Below, in pieces: positions 14,938 to 23,165 of a stretch of DNA of 64,000 nt. The stretch spans positions 289,147 through 353,146 of the forward strand of contig NZ_JBDQZI010000004.1 of the NCBI RefSeq assembly GCF_042920265.1. Reading direction: 5' to 3'. Position numbers and translations under genes: made by a program. Below the pieces are notes generated by a model. The model made no database searches, was not told the origin of the DNA, and saw nothing but the letters and a program-made list of their open reading frames with translations. Source of the DNA: Lysinibacillus_B sp042920265 (GTDB lineage: Bacteria > Bacillota > Bacilli > Bacillales_A > Planococcaceae). How positions within the stretch are numbered: position 1 is the stretch's first letter; each line of letters begins with the position of its first letter.

Positions 14938-16416
14938 TTAATTTATTTGCTGTATTGAATCTTCACGTCCTTGAATTAAATTTAAAGCTGGTCTATACAT
15001 GAATGGAACCCAATATGAATCTGCTTTCTTTTCAAAAATACCAATTTCGCATAAATTTTCAACAATAACCTTTGCATTTTCTAAATCAAGTTCAAATAAA
15101 TGCGCCAAATTCTCGAGCGACTGTTCTGCCTTTTGACCTTCTAGCTTTTTTATATATTTCTTTAAGCTAAAATATTCTGCATAAATGGTTTGTTCTAACC
15201 TTTTCTTAGAGACAGCCTCCAAGCCTTTTTTCAATGCTTTTCTTCCTATGAATTTTTCTAACTGTTTTTCAGTAATGTCTCCCGTCTCTAATTCCTCAAT
15301 TTGTTTAATTTTTGCTTCATTAATTAGCTGAATAAGCTCTCGTGGGGCAACTACAGACAACCCATCTTTTACACGACTAAGCATCCAATTGAAAGTATTA
15401 GGTTTTCTTTCGCCAGAATCCACTTGATATGGGAAAACCTTATAGAACACTTCTTCTTGTTTATCAGCACTTCTTATAACTTCAGGTTTATCAATATCCC
15501 ATAGTTCTGTAAAAATCTCATTGTCGATAATTCTCTGTACGATTAAATTCCTTAAATTTTCTTCATTCCATTTAATCGTTATACTCTTAGTAATATGGCT
15601 AGCTTCTCTAAAACCGCCATCAATTATTCTCTGCCAAATATCATCACGAATAAAGATTTTAAGTTTAATAAAATCGTAAGATTTGAGATCATTGTATACT
15701 TGAAATAAAGTACGTATTGCTACTCGTTCTACCTCAGGTTTTTCAGAAAAAGATACATCTAAACGATCAAAAATCACCCAAGTTTTTTTATTTATACTCA
15801 TTAAAGCATCATTTGCAATATCAAGCAAATCATAAACAGAGATAATCCCAAGTTTTTTTTGTTCATAAGTGGGTTCACTTAAGGAAATTCTACCACTAAA
15901 TCCCTCAAAACCTAGACCAGTCTCTATCGCCTCAATTCGTTTAAATATATTTATTACATAATCTTTTACATCACTAAGTAAACGTCTTATATTTCGCCCT
16001 TCAGCGAGGCCCTCTTCTTGTAACTTAGAAATAAATATTTTACACTCTTGAGTTTGATAATCATTTTCTTTAATATACTTCCCGATTAAAGCTAAAATGT
16101 ACATATACCATAAATGCTTATAAGTACTTTCATTCAATTCTTCTGTTCCCAATATCGACTGAAAGACAGCAGCACCCGTAATATTCTCAGCTGCTACCAA
16201 TACAATATTCTTATCATTTAAATAACTTTCATTCGATAATAAATTTTTATATAATGCACTCTTCCCAGATCCTTTTGGTCCATATACTATATCTACTTCA
16301 TCTTCAATAAGCCTTTTCCAGCTATCCGTTTCAACAAAATATGCATCTAATTTAGCATCGTCTTCTGCTACACTTTCACCGAAATTAATAGTTTTTAAAA
16401 CATCAATTTTATTCAA
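14938..16416 (-). CDS. P-loop ATPase of the Sll1717 type
   Basis: A 492-aa protein with the family's opening (DDAKLDAYFVETDSWKRL), Walker A GPKGSGKS near residue 46 and a Walker B of the form WVIFDRLDV near residue 215. A conserved arginine-rich IFIRDDIW segment follows, and the C-terminal ~150 residues form a helical/winged region. I recognise it as a Sll1717-type STAND/KAP-related NTPase; the biochemical role is unknown. It replaces nothing essential in the phage late region and has its own promoter and terminator, the usual signs of phage cargo. An anti-phage or signalling role is plausible only by analogy with other STAND ATPases. Start TTG 16416 has GGCGGTGAT upstream; a GTG five codons earlier is the alternative. 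Confidence 0.75.
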   Translation of the reverse strand: MNKIDVLKTINFGESVAEDDAKLDAYFVETDSWKRLIEDEVDIVYGPKGSGKSALYKNLLSNESYLNDKNIVLVAAENITGAAVFQSILGTEELNESTYKHLWYMYILALIGKYIKENDYQTQECKIFISKLQEEGLAEGRNIRRLLSDVKDYVINIFKRIEAIETGLGFEGFSGRISLSEPTYEQKKLGIISVYDLLDIANDALMSINKKTWVIFDRLDVSFSEKPEVERVAIRTLFQVYNDLKSYDFIKLKIFIRDDIWQRIIDGGFREASHITKSITIKWNEENLRNLIVQRIIDNEIFTELWDIDKPEVIRSADKQEEVFYKVFPYQVDSGERKPNTFNWMLSRVKDGLSVVAPRELIQLINEAKIKQIEELETGDITEKQLEKFIGRKALKKGLEAVSKKRLEQTIYAEYFSLKKYIKKLEGQKAEQSLENLAHLFELDLENAKVIVENLCEIGIFEKKADSYWVPFMYRPALNLIQGREDSIQQIN

Positions 16417-16431
16417 AGTTATCACCGCCAC

Positions 16432-16757
16432 TTTATCATTTCAATCTATACTAATTATACCATATAAATCCACCCACAAAATAATTAAGTAGAAATTTTC
16501 TTTGCAGTTACTGATTTATACCGTTTACTTTTCAATTATCTACATTAACATATCTTATATTCTGTTAATCTCCTAAAGGCTCTTAAAAGCCTATTACATC
16601 AACACCTCAAACCTAATCTTTAATTCGAGCTTTACAAATTCTTATTGAGTAAATGTTATTCGTACATTAAAGTATGAAAGCAAATAAATTTCATATTCAT
16701 TTCCTAAAAACAATAAAATAAAAGCATCTCGTTTTTTGAGATGCTTTACTTAATTTG
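16432..16757. other. Gene-free AT-rich stretch
   Basis: No coding frame is supported. It holds the promoter region of the ATPase gene (TATACTAATTATACCATA at 16446-16463). A perfect hairpin AAAGCATCTC/GAGATGCTTT at 16721-16747 has a minus-strand TTTTATTTTATTG, an orphan terminator whose gene is gone. Confidence 0.5.
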
Positions 16758-16777
16758 GATAGCGTCAGAAAAATGCG
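16758..16777 (+). repeat. Left 20-bp inverted repeat of a cassette
   Basis: GATAGCGTCAGAAAAATGCG matches, with one mismatch, the reverse complement of 18460-18479. The pair brackets 1.7 kb containing one gene and transposase debris. Confidence 0.7.
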
Positions 16778-17092
16778 GATTTATAACGATAAGAATTTAA
16801 AGTTATCAATAGTAGTAATATTCCAATTGTTTATATAGTTAATGAATTTGAACGTAAACAATTTATCACGAATTTATTAATGAAATATTCCCAAATACAA
16901 TTTTGGGAACAGGATTGGAATATAATTAATGTTATAAAATGAGAGTTTAGGAATGTTATACTTGAACTAAAGAAACAGATTTATGTGTTATAGCAACACT
17001 TTAGGACAACTTTTTTAAAGGTTTCCTTAAAGCACAAGCACTATTTGCTTTACATGGAGCCTATCCAACATAAAATAGAATGGGGATATGAT

Positions 17093-18067
17093 ATGGAAAA
17101 GTTAACTCTAGAACAAAAAAAATACATTATTGATATAGCAAGAAAAGCATATAAAATTGTATTTGAAAAGAAACTAAAGGAAAATGATTTTTGGACACAT
17201 CAAATTTATTTTAAAGAGAACTCCTATCAAGAAAACATATATTTTGAAGCGTGTGTAAATGTATCCAGTCTTATTCATTACATTATAAAGGTTAAATTCG
17301 GATTATCTGATAATGAAAATCAAATTATTGATTGCACTTTTTCAGCTAATGGATATCGATACAATCATACATACAATTTAGTATATGGCGAACCAATAGA
17401 TGCTACTATTGATCAGTTTAAGAATAGAACTCATATAAATTTCTCTATATATGAAAACAACAATCAGTATTACGAAAATAATACCCCTAGCAATTGTTAC
17501 TCAGAAGACGGTATTCAGCGAGAGATAGCTGCTTTTAATACTTTAGATAGGAAAATAAGTAAGGGCGACTTAGGCGTTAAAGCTGTAGCAAAATATGGAG
17601 AAGACTATTGCCTCAAGAAAAACAGCGAAACCATATTGAAAATAGGAGAGGTATTCAATTCAGAGCATGGATGTAGTTATTGTATTAAGGCTTCAGATAC
17701 TCTTAAATACTATGAATACCCATATGCAATGAAATATTTAGAAATAGAAATATTGTCAGAGCCTTGGAAAGGCGACGATGAATATACATATTTTGCTAAT
17801 GAAGTGAAAGTAATAAGAGAAATCCCCCTTAATGAATTAAGGGTAGATTCTATGTTTAATGATGCTTGTATCAGAAACGAACAGAAACAACAGGAAAATC
17901 AACACCAGTTCGAAGGTCAGATACAAGAAATAAGAGCAGATAGAGAGAGAAGAGAAAAAATATCTGAAATTAAACTTAAACATACTAAAAAAATTGCAAT
18001 ACTTTCTTTCTTTATTACAGTTGTTTTACTAATTATTTTACCTTTAGCATGGTTATTGATTAACTAA
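17093..18067 (+). CDS. Tail-anchored protein of unknown function (324 aa)
   Basis: I do not recognise the protein. It is mostly a soluble alpha/beta domain with scattered cysteines (HGCSYCIKASD near residue 205). A charged coiled-coil linker (EGQIQEIRADRERREKISEI) follows, and a single C-terminal membrane helix (IAILSFFITVVLLIILPLAWL) reaches almost to the end, so it is predicted tail-anchored. The ATG at 17093 has a weak GGGGAT site; an ATG 16 codons upstream is possible. Its low GC and its position between 20-bp inverted repeats mark it as transferred cargo. Confidence 0.65.
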   Translation: MEKLTLEQKKYIIDIARKAYKIVFEKKLKENDFWTHQIYFKENSYQENIYFEACVNVSSLIHYIIKVKFGLSDNENQIIDCTFSANGYRYNHTYNLVYGEPIDATIDQFKNRTHINFSIYENNNQYYENNTPSNCYSEDGIQREIAAFNTLDRKISKGDLGVKAVAKYGEDYCLKKNSETILKIGEVFNSEHGCSYCIKASDTLKYYEYPYAMKYLEIEILSEPWKGDDEYTYFANEVKVIREIPLNELRVDSMFNDACIRNEQKQQENQHQFEGQIQEIRADRERREKISEIKLKHTKKIAILSFFITVVLLIILPLAWLLIN

Positions 18068-18089
18068 TTTTTACCATCAAAAACTAATA

Positions 18090-18151
18090 AAAAAGAGAAA
18101 TTCCATGTAAAATATAAGTTACGACACCAACTTTTACATGGAGAATCTCTC
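18090..18151 (+). repeat. Inverted repeat before the transposase remnant
   Basis: TTCCATGTAAAA and TTTTACATGGA, with outer GAGA/TCTC, form a long hairpin directly ahead of the transposase-like frame. This is typical of the leader of IS4-type elements. Confidence 0.5.
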
Positions 18152-18298
18152 ATGGCTAAAAAATAACTAAAATTTCAAAACTTTAGTTCACCTGACAAAA
18201 CCATATGGATTCTCGCTGAATGTGGATTTGAAGATACAACGCGTAAATACAATGTGTCCACGCTTTTAAACTATTTAATTGGGGCTGCGGCGGCATTT
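18152..18298 (+). pseudogene. IS4-like transposase remnant
   Basis: The frame reads MAKK, stop, then LKFQNFSSPDKTIWILAECG and NYLIGAAAAFE before similarity ends. This resembles the N-terminus of an IS4-family transposase as I know it. It carries an in-frame TAA at codon 5 and is cut off after ~49 codons, so it is inactive. Confidence 0.55.
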
Positions 18299-18364
18299 GA
18301 GTGTATTATAGATACATATTTTATATAAAAAAGTTCCCAAATCAAGTTTGGGCGCACATTAATA

Positions 18365-18399
18365 AGCCACGAATGTTGTATTATCAACGTTTCGTGGCT
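18365..18399. terminator. Hairpin near the cassette's right end
   Basis: AGCCACGAA-T-GTTG and its complement form a 13-bp stem with a six-base loop. It is followed by TTTCC on the plus strand. Probably a terminator carried by the cassette. Confidence 0.45.
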
Positions 18400-18459
18400 T
18401 TCCTTATGAACGTTATCTATACACGTTTTTATGCAATTCTAGTCATAGCAACATTTCGT

Positions 18460-18479
18460 CGCATTTTTCTGACACTATC
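18460..18479 (-). repeat. Right 20-bp inverted repeat of a cassette
   Basis: CGCATTTTTCTGACACTATC, the inverted partner of 16758-16777 (19 of 20 bases match). It lies 30 bases beyond the stop of the phage recombinase gene. No target duplication is evident. Confidence 0.7.
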
Positions 18480-18509
18480 TCCTTTTGATTTAATTGTTTA
18501 AACTCCCGT

Positions 18510-19094
18510 TTATATCCTTAAATTATTGAGGGCATTGTATGCATTTTCAATCGCATCCTGATTAACCCCAATGTATTTCAACGTAATGTATGGAGCACTA
18601 TGATTAAAAATATCTTGAAGCAACGCCACATCCTTTTCGTTCTGATAAACTAGAAAACCAAATGTCTTACGTAATGTATGTGTACCGATTTCTTTCAAGT
18701 CACAGTGATGAGCAGCTTCACGCAAAATATCATAAGCACGTACACGAGTTATCGGCTTATTCTTCCCCTGGCGTGATTTAAAAAGAAAATCATTTGGTTG
18801 TAATGTTGCGCAAAAGTCATTTAATAGACGCTGCAACTTCTTCACGATTGGTACACGCTTTCTCACAGTGTACTTCTTCCTCCTTTGCTTCGCTTTCTTT
18901 GTCTTCTGCTCCACGATATAAAAATGATCCTTGCCATATACATCCTTCACACGAATCGTTAAAATATCACTAATCCTTAATCCCGTATAAATACCAAAGC
19001 AAAAGAGTAGCTCATCTCTTTTATTCTTGCTGGCCAAAAACTCACGTACTTCAGAAATCTTTTCTAAATCACGTATCGGCTGCACAAAATTCAT
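18510..19094 (-). CDS. Phage tyrosine recombinase lacking an N-terminal domain
   Basis: A 194-aa XerC/D-like catalytic domain: R in TGLRISDIL, HTLRKTFG with the HxxR pair, a FNHS box III and Y in TLKYIGV. It lacks the core-binding domain of full integrases. Such short recombinases are regularly found beside ArpU and the terminase genes in Bacillales prophages, and may resolve concatemers or dimers. The ATG overlaps the stop of the ArpU gene (ATGA), so the two are coupled. Confidence 0.85.
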   Translation of the reverse strand: MNFVQPIRDLEKISEVREFLASKNKRDELLFCFGIYTGLRISDILTIRVKDVYGKDHFYIVEQKTKKAKQRRKKYTVRKRVPIVKKLQRLLNDFCATLQPNDFLFKSRQGKNKPITRVRAYDILREAAHHCDLKEIGTHTLRKTFGFLVYQNEKDVALLQDIFNHSAPYITLKYIGVNQDAIENAYNALNNLRI

Positions 19095-19534
19095 GAGGAC
19101 TTCACCTCATCTTCCTGGTAAACCTCAACTCGTAATGCTAAAGTTAATTTATACAATGCCTGTGCCTTCATGCGATAAAAAGTGCGCTCACTCACATTCA
19201 ATTCATTAGCAACTTGGTAATTAAACATTGGCACTTCTTCTAAAAATGCCATAATGATTATTTGGCGTTCCTTTTTAGTCAATTTGTAAAAGCCTCGGTT
19301 GAAGCGTTCAAAAAACTTTTCGGCTTGCTTATAATGCTCCACATTCTTAACAGCAGCGTTCTCTACTTTTGAGTTCACAGTTCCACCAAAAGACGGCATC
19401 TCTAATGTATATTTTGGTGTAATTGTCGGTAAAAGATCTTCCGGTGTCGTAAGTTGATATGTCCGATATTGTCGTAATACTTTTTCGATAGCTTTCTGTG
19501 TAGCCTTGCCGTCAATACTTTTTAAAATCTCCAT
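19091..19534 (-). CDS. ArpU-family phage late-gene regulator
   Basis: A 147-aa protein: a short N-terminal helix (KATQKAIEKVLRQYRTY), a linker, then a sigma-region-4-like HTH (LTKKERQIIIMAFLEEVPMFNYQVANELNVSERTFYRMKAQAL). This fits ArpU/RinA-type activators of phage packaging and lysis genes. Start is the ATG at 19534 with AAGGAGG eight bases upstream. It lies directly upstream of the recombinase and the terminase genes, in the expected order. Confidence 0.88.
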   Translation of the reverse strand: MEILKSIDGKATQKAIEKVLRQYRTYQLTTPEDLLPTITPKYTLEMPSFGGTVNSKVENAAVKNVEHYKQAEKFFERFNRGFYKLTKKERQIIIMAFLEEVPMFNYQVANELNVSERTFYRMKAQALYKLTLALRVEVYQEDEVKSS

Positions 19535-19547
19535 TGTGTATGCCTCC

Positions 19548-19727
19548 TTATTTACGGCGAATAGCGCCATTCCGTCTTGTATAAGTGTCACGACGAACAC
19601 CCATTAAATCCTCAATCTCCCGTTTACTAAGTTGCTCTTTCCCCTTATTAGGCTTGAGATAAATTGTCTTCACCTTTTTCTTTTGATGAAGATCATGCCG
19701 CTTAATCTCTGATTGAATCGTGCGCAA
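19548..19727 (-). CDS. Small basic phage protein (59 aa)
   Basis: Lysine- and arginine-rich (KRHDLHQKKKVKTIYLKPNKG), with a C-terminal HTH-like piece LSKREIEDLMGVRRDTYTRRN. It probably binds nucleic acid. Start is taken at TTG 19727 behind AAGAGGTGAGG. An upstream ATG in frame overlaps the operator-like palindrome at 19744-19758. It immediately precedes the ArpU gene, in the same direction. Confidence 0.6.
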   Translation of the reverse strand: MRTIQSEIKRHDLHQKKKVKTIYLKPNKGKEQLSKREIEDLMGVRRDTYTRRNGAIRRK

Positions 19728-19743
19728 TTGCCTCACCTCTTTC

Positions 19744-19758
19744 ATTCCGAATTGGAAT
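19744..19758. promoter_or_regulatory. Operator-like palindrome ATTCC-N5-GGAAT, copy 2
   Basis: Perfect arms with GAATT centre. As at 4162-4176, it is followed on the minus strand by GAAAG and a ribosome binding site. Confidence 0.5.
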
Positions 19759-19793
19759 ACCCATTTGAACAGTGATTCGATAAAATAAAAAAG

Positions 19794-19842
19794 AGGACAA
19801 CAAAAGACGGCAGCTTAAAACTGCTATCAATTGTTGTCCTCC
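19794..19842 (-). terminator. Terminator of the membrane protein gene
   Basis: An 11-bp perfect stem GAGGACAACAA/TTGTTGTCCTC enclosing a small GCAG/CTGC hairpin, followed on the minus strand by TTTTTTATTTTAT. Confidence 0.75.
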
Positions 19843-19857
19843 AGATGGCTGGTAGAA

Positions 19858-20478
19858 CTATTTTTCAATTAAATCTTCATTGAAATGAAAATATAAAAAG
19901 GGTATTAAACATAGTAGATAGATTCCTAAAATAAATTTATTAATTGTACTATTTAATTCTGGTGCAATTATAATACTTACTAATAACGAAAGAAATCCAG
20001 CTAGAACCGTTCCAGCTTCTAAAACTTTATAATGTTGTTTATTTAGGACTATCATTTTTATTTCTTTAAATTCCATTTTGCGTAACAGATTAATAGCTAA
20101 ATAAAATAAAAAATATGAAAGTATAAACCATAAAACAATTACTAATAACACCATTAACGCTGCATTTAATTCCTCATTTATTATCACATAATACTTCGAA
20201 TTTAAAATAACATACTCTAATACCTTTAAAGCACCTAAGGTTGAATATAGTCCTATAATGACAGAAATAAGAGCTATAGACATAATTTGTGCCGTAGAAG
20301 AAATGAAATCTATAATCCCCTCTATTTTACTATTAATACCTAGTAAAAAAACTAAGCAAACAATTATTAATATTTTTTCTAGAATATCTATATTAGTCAT
20401 CAACAAAATTATTAAGTAAAATATAGTATAAAAATATAATGTTATAATAAGTTCGCCAACTATATTAATAACTTTCAC
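19858..20478 (-). CDS. Multi-pass membrane protein in prophage (206 aa)
   Basis: Five or six hydrophobic segments (for example IITLYFYTIFYLIILLM, ILIIVCLVFLLGI, ALMVLLVIVLWFILSYFLFYLAI, VLAGFLSLLVSIIIAP) with short loops. No family recognised. GTG at 20478 has AAAGGAG upstream and is preferred to the ATG nine codons earlier. It is a lone cistron with its own terminator within the early/late junction of the prophage remnant, a place where superinfection-exclusion or morphology-altering membrane proteins occur. That role is a guess from position. Confidence 0.65.
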   Translation of the reverse strand: MKVINIVGELIITLYFYTIFYLIILLMTNIDILEKILIIVCLVFLLGINSKIEGIIDFISSTAQIMSIALISVIIGLYSTLGALKVLEYVILNSKYYVIINEELNAALMVLLVIVLWFILSYFLFYLAINLLRKMEFKEIKMIVLNKQHYKVLEAGTVLAGFLSLLVSIIIAPELNSTINKFILGIYLLCLIPFLYFHFNEDLIEK

Positions 20479-20517
20479 AATATACTCCTTTAATTGAATG
20501 AGCATGTTCTAATATTA

Positions 20518-20700
20518 TTAAAACTCCTCACCCTCGTCCCATTTCACCCTTTTTACCTGTCCTTGGTGTATGAAGATTCTCGTTTCGGCAAAGGCAGGAA
20601 GCTCGGCGACTTTGGCTTTGCCTTGTGATAATATAATCACACAACTGTCAGGCAATTCCATTATATCAAGTGTTGGCTTCCCATCAACATTTATTTTCAA
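20518..20700 (-). CDS. XtrA/YqaO-family phage protein
   Basis: A 60-aa protein with the family pattern MKINVDGKPTLDIMELP, CVIILSQGKAKVAELPAFAE and the conserved end QGQVKRVKWDEGEEF. XtrA is a widespread small prophage protein (PBSX and skin elements) without a known role. TTG start at 20700 with a weak AAGAA site. It marks the right-hand remnant as a PBSX/skin-like phage early region. Confidence 0.85.
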   Translation of the reverse strand: MKINVDGKPTLDIMELPDSCVIILSQGKAKVAELPAFAETRIFIHQGQVKRVKWDEGEEF

Positions 20701-20800
20701 TTCTTACATTATCATACAGAAACCCCTCTGATATAATTGAATAACGCAATCAGAGAGGTACCCTAAATTAAAGCTACGGTTGCCGCCCTAGCTTTTCTTT

Positions 20801-21001
20801 TTAGCTGTTTACTAATAATCCACTCAAAAATTGATAGCAGCCTATTTTATCCTTAAAGTCTAGGTTGCATTCCACTTCGTAAAGCCTGTCGGTTAAATTG
20901 ACTGTGTGAGCGTCTACTAAGGTAATCCTCGTTTTGCTATAAAATCTCTCGACATATGTTGAGGATTTCTTATTAAGCTTCTTACCTTTTTTTAGAAGCA
21001 T
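20801..21001 (-). CDS. Small phage protein (66 aa)
   Basis: Basic N-terminus (LLKKGKKLNKKSS) and a short beta-like remainder. Unrecognised. Its ATG lies inside the end of the upstream gene, overlapping by 20 bases in another frame, so translation would be coupled. A hairpin with AAAGCTA/TAGCTTT follows at 20771-20797. Confidence 0.5.
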   Translation of the reverse strand: MLLKKGKKLNKKSSTYVERFYSKTRITLVDAHTVNLTDRLYEVECNLDFKDKIGCYQFLSGLLVNS

Positions 21002-21149
21002 TTTCGCTTTGTTGTTTTGCTTTATGTGAATTCTTCATTTGTTCTTCCGTTAGGTCATTCTCTTCACGTAAATCTAAATCGTCAGGACCTAATTCTACTC
21101 CAAATTCTTCTCGATTTAATTCATTTTTATTTCGCTTTTCTTTTGCCAA
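20982..21149 (-). CDS. Small charged protein (55 aa)
   Basis: Strongly hydrophilic: MAKEKRNKNELNREEF start, acidic middle (ELGPDDLDLREEND), basic end. It has the composition of small spore-type or phage proteins, but I cannot assign a family. TTG at 21149 has GGAGGTGAT upstream. Confidence 0.5.
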   Translation of the reverse strand: MAKEKRNKNELNREEFGVELGPDDLDLREENDLTEEQMKNSHKAKQQSENASKKR

Positions 21150-21233
21150 AGTAATCACCTCCAATTAATAAATTTTCCCTTTTGGAGTGATTTATACTTG
21201 AATGTACTTTATTTCATCACTTCTGAAGTGTTT

Positions 21234-21711
21234 TTAAGGCATATTTTCGGCTAAGGATAACACCCTAGCTATGCTTCTTTCTCGTCTTAGTTGTTCCACT
21301 CCCTTACATTTAGCTAGGATAGGTTCATCTAACACCTTTATATGATCTAATTCCCAAGCATAACGACATTCTATATAAATAATCACCAAACGCTAATTCT
21401 AAACCATCTCCCGTTTTTCTTTGTGATAAAACTGACGCATTTCCTAAATCGCACCCTACTTTGTAACAGTCACAACCAAGTTCGTTATGGAGATTACAAC
21501 GCCAGTTGGTAGGTCTTTATAAAATGTAATACTATGCTTTACTAATACACCTCTAATCAACAAACCTTCAAAAGCTTCCTTATTCACCGACTTACTAGCG
21601 TGAATAGCTAACGGGCCTCGATATTTCATCCGCCAGCTATGTGTTTCGAATTTCTTTTCACCTAAGGCAATCAGCGTTACCCAAGACTTGTTTCATCGTG
21701 ATTGCTTTGAT
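21234..21711 (-). pseudogene. ASCH-domain protein pseudogene
   Basis: Translation in pieces gives IKAITMKQ, then after a one-base shift WVTLIALGEKKFETHSWRM, YRGPLAIHASKSVNKEAFEG, and after another shift RYAWELDHIKVLDEPILA. This is the PUA-like ASCH fold, thought to bind RNA or modified nucleosides, with its KxxETRSW-KYRGP-IHASK signature (here H replaces the Arg). The start codon is ATC where ATG is expected (21711), behind AGGAAGGTG. There are at least two frameshifts, so it is inactive. Genes of this type are common in phage early regions. Confidence 0.7.
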
Positions 21712-21890
21712 ATATACACCTTCCTATGTAAAATTGACATATTGTTAAATAACAAATTTGATAAAACATAATTTTTTATTTTTTAAAAATTTAACCTATT
21801 TTTAACATTTATAACTTATATTTCCAATTAAGGTATTTATAAACTCAAGTTTGTTAATTCCTTAAACATTTATTATCAGGAGGTTTTTAT

Positions 21891-22757
21891 ATGTCAAATC
21901 AAGATTTACAGATGGAAAGCTGGTTAACAGTAAATGATGTTTCTCTCCACCAAAATATTCAAACGCCACTTTCTTTCAACCTTGCTGCATCTCTACAAGA
22001 TGCAACGCCGGTCCAAGATACTATAAGTGGAGGCTTACTTATTGGTAACAAACAAAATGAAGCGATTGATGCCAATAATAATGTAAAAAATGTCCTTCAA
22101 ACGTTCGGTCGTTTCAGTAATGAAGTCAAACAATCGGTTCAAGTAAGTCCCATTGTTGGATTAACAACTATACTTGATATTGCAAGAATCGTTTCCAACT
22201 ACAATCCTGCTTTACCCACTGATAAAGAAAGTGATGAAACTAAAAAAGCAAGAGTAGTTGCGTACAACCAATATATTACTAAGGTACTACAAAATCCTTT
22301 AATGCACTTAAAAAGCAACTATGAAAAAAAATACACTAAACGAACGTCTAACTGGAACACGGCAATTGATGAAATTAGTAATTTATATGATGGCATCTCA
22401 GAAAGAGATAAAGAGAAAATTAAAACTAGTTTAAAAGCTTTAGCAGAAGCTGCCTCTTCGAGATCGAATACAGCGAATACAGAAAATATATTTGCCCAAA
22501 ATGTCATTGTCTGCAATGATGAAGAAATTGAATTTTGTATTTATTCGAGCTCGGTTACCATGCTTTATAGTGGTGGTAAAAATACCGTAAAACAGGTTGA
22601 ATTTACTCTAAACGAAACACACATTAGATTTACAAAAGAATTATGGAGTAAATACTCTGATGCTGTTTTAGCTAAACACTTAGCGTTGCTCGATGATTGG
22701 TTAACTGGTATTACTACACCTAATAGTGGCCAATCTACTCTTACTTGTTTAGTTTAA
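21891..22757 (+). CDS. Orphan protein of unknown function (288 aa)
   Basis: An intact gene with AGGAGG seven bases upstream and its own terminator. The protein has no signal peptide or membrane helix. A polar N-terminus (residues 1-60) precedes a helical middle (KKARVVAYNQYITKVLQNP ... DEISNLYDGISERDKEKIK). The C-terminal third is beta-rich (IVCNDEEIEFCIYSSSVTMLY ... VKQVEFTLNETHIRF). I do not recognise a family. It is the only intact gene in a decayed stretch between prophage remnant and core genome, which suggests that it is under selection or a recent arrival. Confidence 0.7.
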   Translation: MSNQDLQMESWLTVNDVSLHQNIQTPLSFNLAASLQDATPVQDTISGGLLIGNKQNEAIDANNNVKNVLQTFGRFSNEVKQSVQVSPIVGLTTILDIARIVSNYNPALPTDKESDETKKARVVAYNQYITKVLQNPLMHLKSNYEKKYTKRTSNWNTAIDEISNLYDGISERDKEKIKTSLKALAEAASSRSNTANTENIFAQNVIVCNDEEIEFCIYSSSVTMLYSGGKNTVKQVEFTLNETHIRFTKELWSKYSDAVLAKHLALLDDWLTGITTPNSGQSTLTCLV

Positions 22758-22767
22758 AAAATTTATC

Positions 22768-22801
22768 AAAAGGAAACCTAGAGAATTAACGGTTTCCTTT
22801 T
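22768..22801 (+). terminator. Terminator of the 288-aa gene
   Basis: 11-bp perfect stem AAAAGGAAACC/GGTTTCCTTTT, loop 12, followed by TTTC. Confidence 0.8.
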
Positions 22802-23165
22802 TTCATCTTTAATGTTCATAATCCCCTGCGCTTCACTACGCAGGCGATAATCATCTAATGGGGCAACTTGATAGAAATACTGTTCTCTTTCTATTAGAAA
22901 TTTCCCATTTTTTGTTAAGCAATATGTTTCAAGCACTCATTTCCTCTTACCGTGATAATATACCCACTCCACCAAAACCTTTGACACTCTTGTTCAACGT
23001 CAATCACTATATGTACTGCAGCTTTTGAAACTAGTGGAGCTTGTTCATTACGAATAAAAACGGATGTTAATACATTTTCTATTCGTCTACATCGGTTGGG
23101 TATATATACTGTACGCTCTAATTACGATGGAATCATATGCATCACTATATTACGTTTCTAAAAAG
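22778..23165 (-). pseudogene. Decayed gene of unknown function
   Basis: Minus-strand translation shows coding-like pieces in two frames: FIRNEQAPLVSKAAVHIVID and RFWWSGYIITVRGNE, then after a shift YCLTKNGKFLIEREQYFYQV and APLDDYRLRSEAQGIMNIKD. Stops and shifts interrupt them. No family recognised. The left end overlaps the terminator of the 288-aa gene. Confidence 0.45.

Noticed and set aside
18301..18501. 66-aa rightward frame at the cassette end
   Set aside because: It spans a hairpin and the inverted repeat, has no binding site and no recognisable protein pattern.
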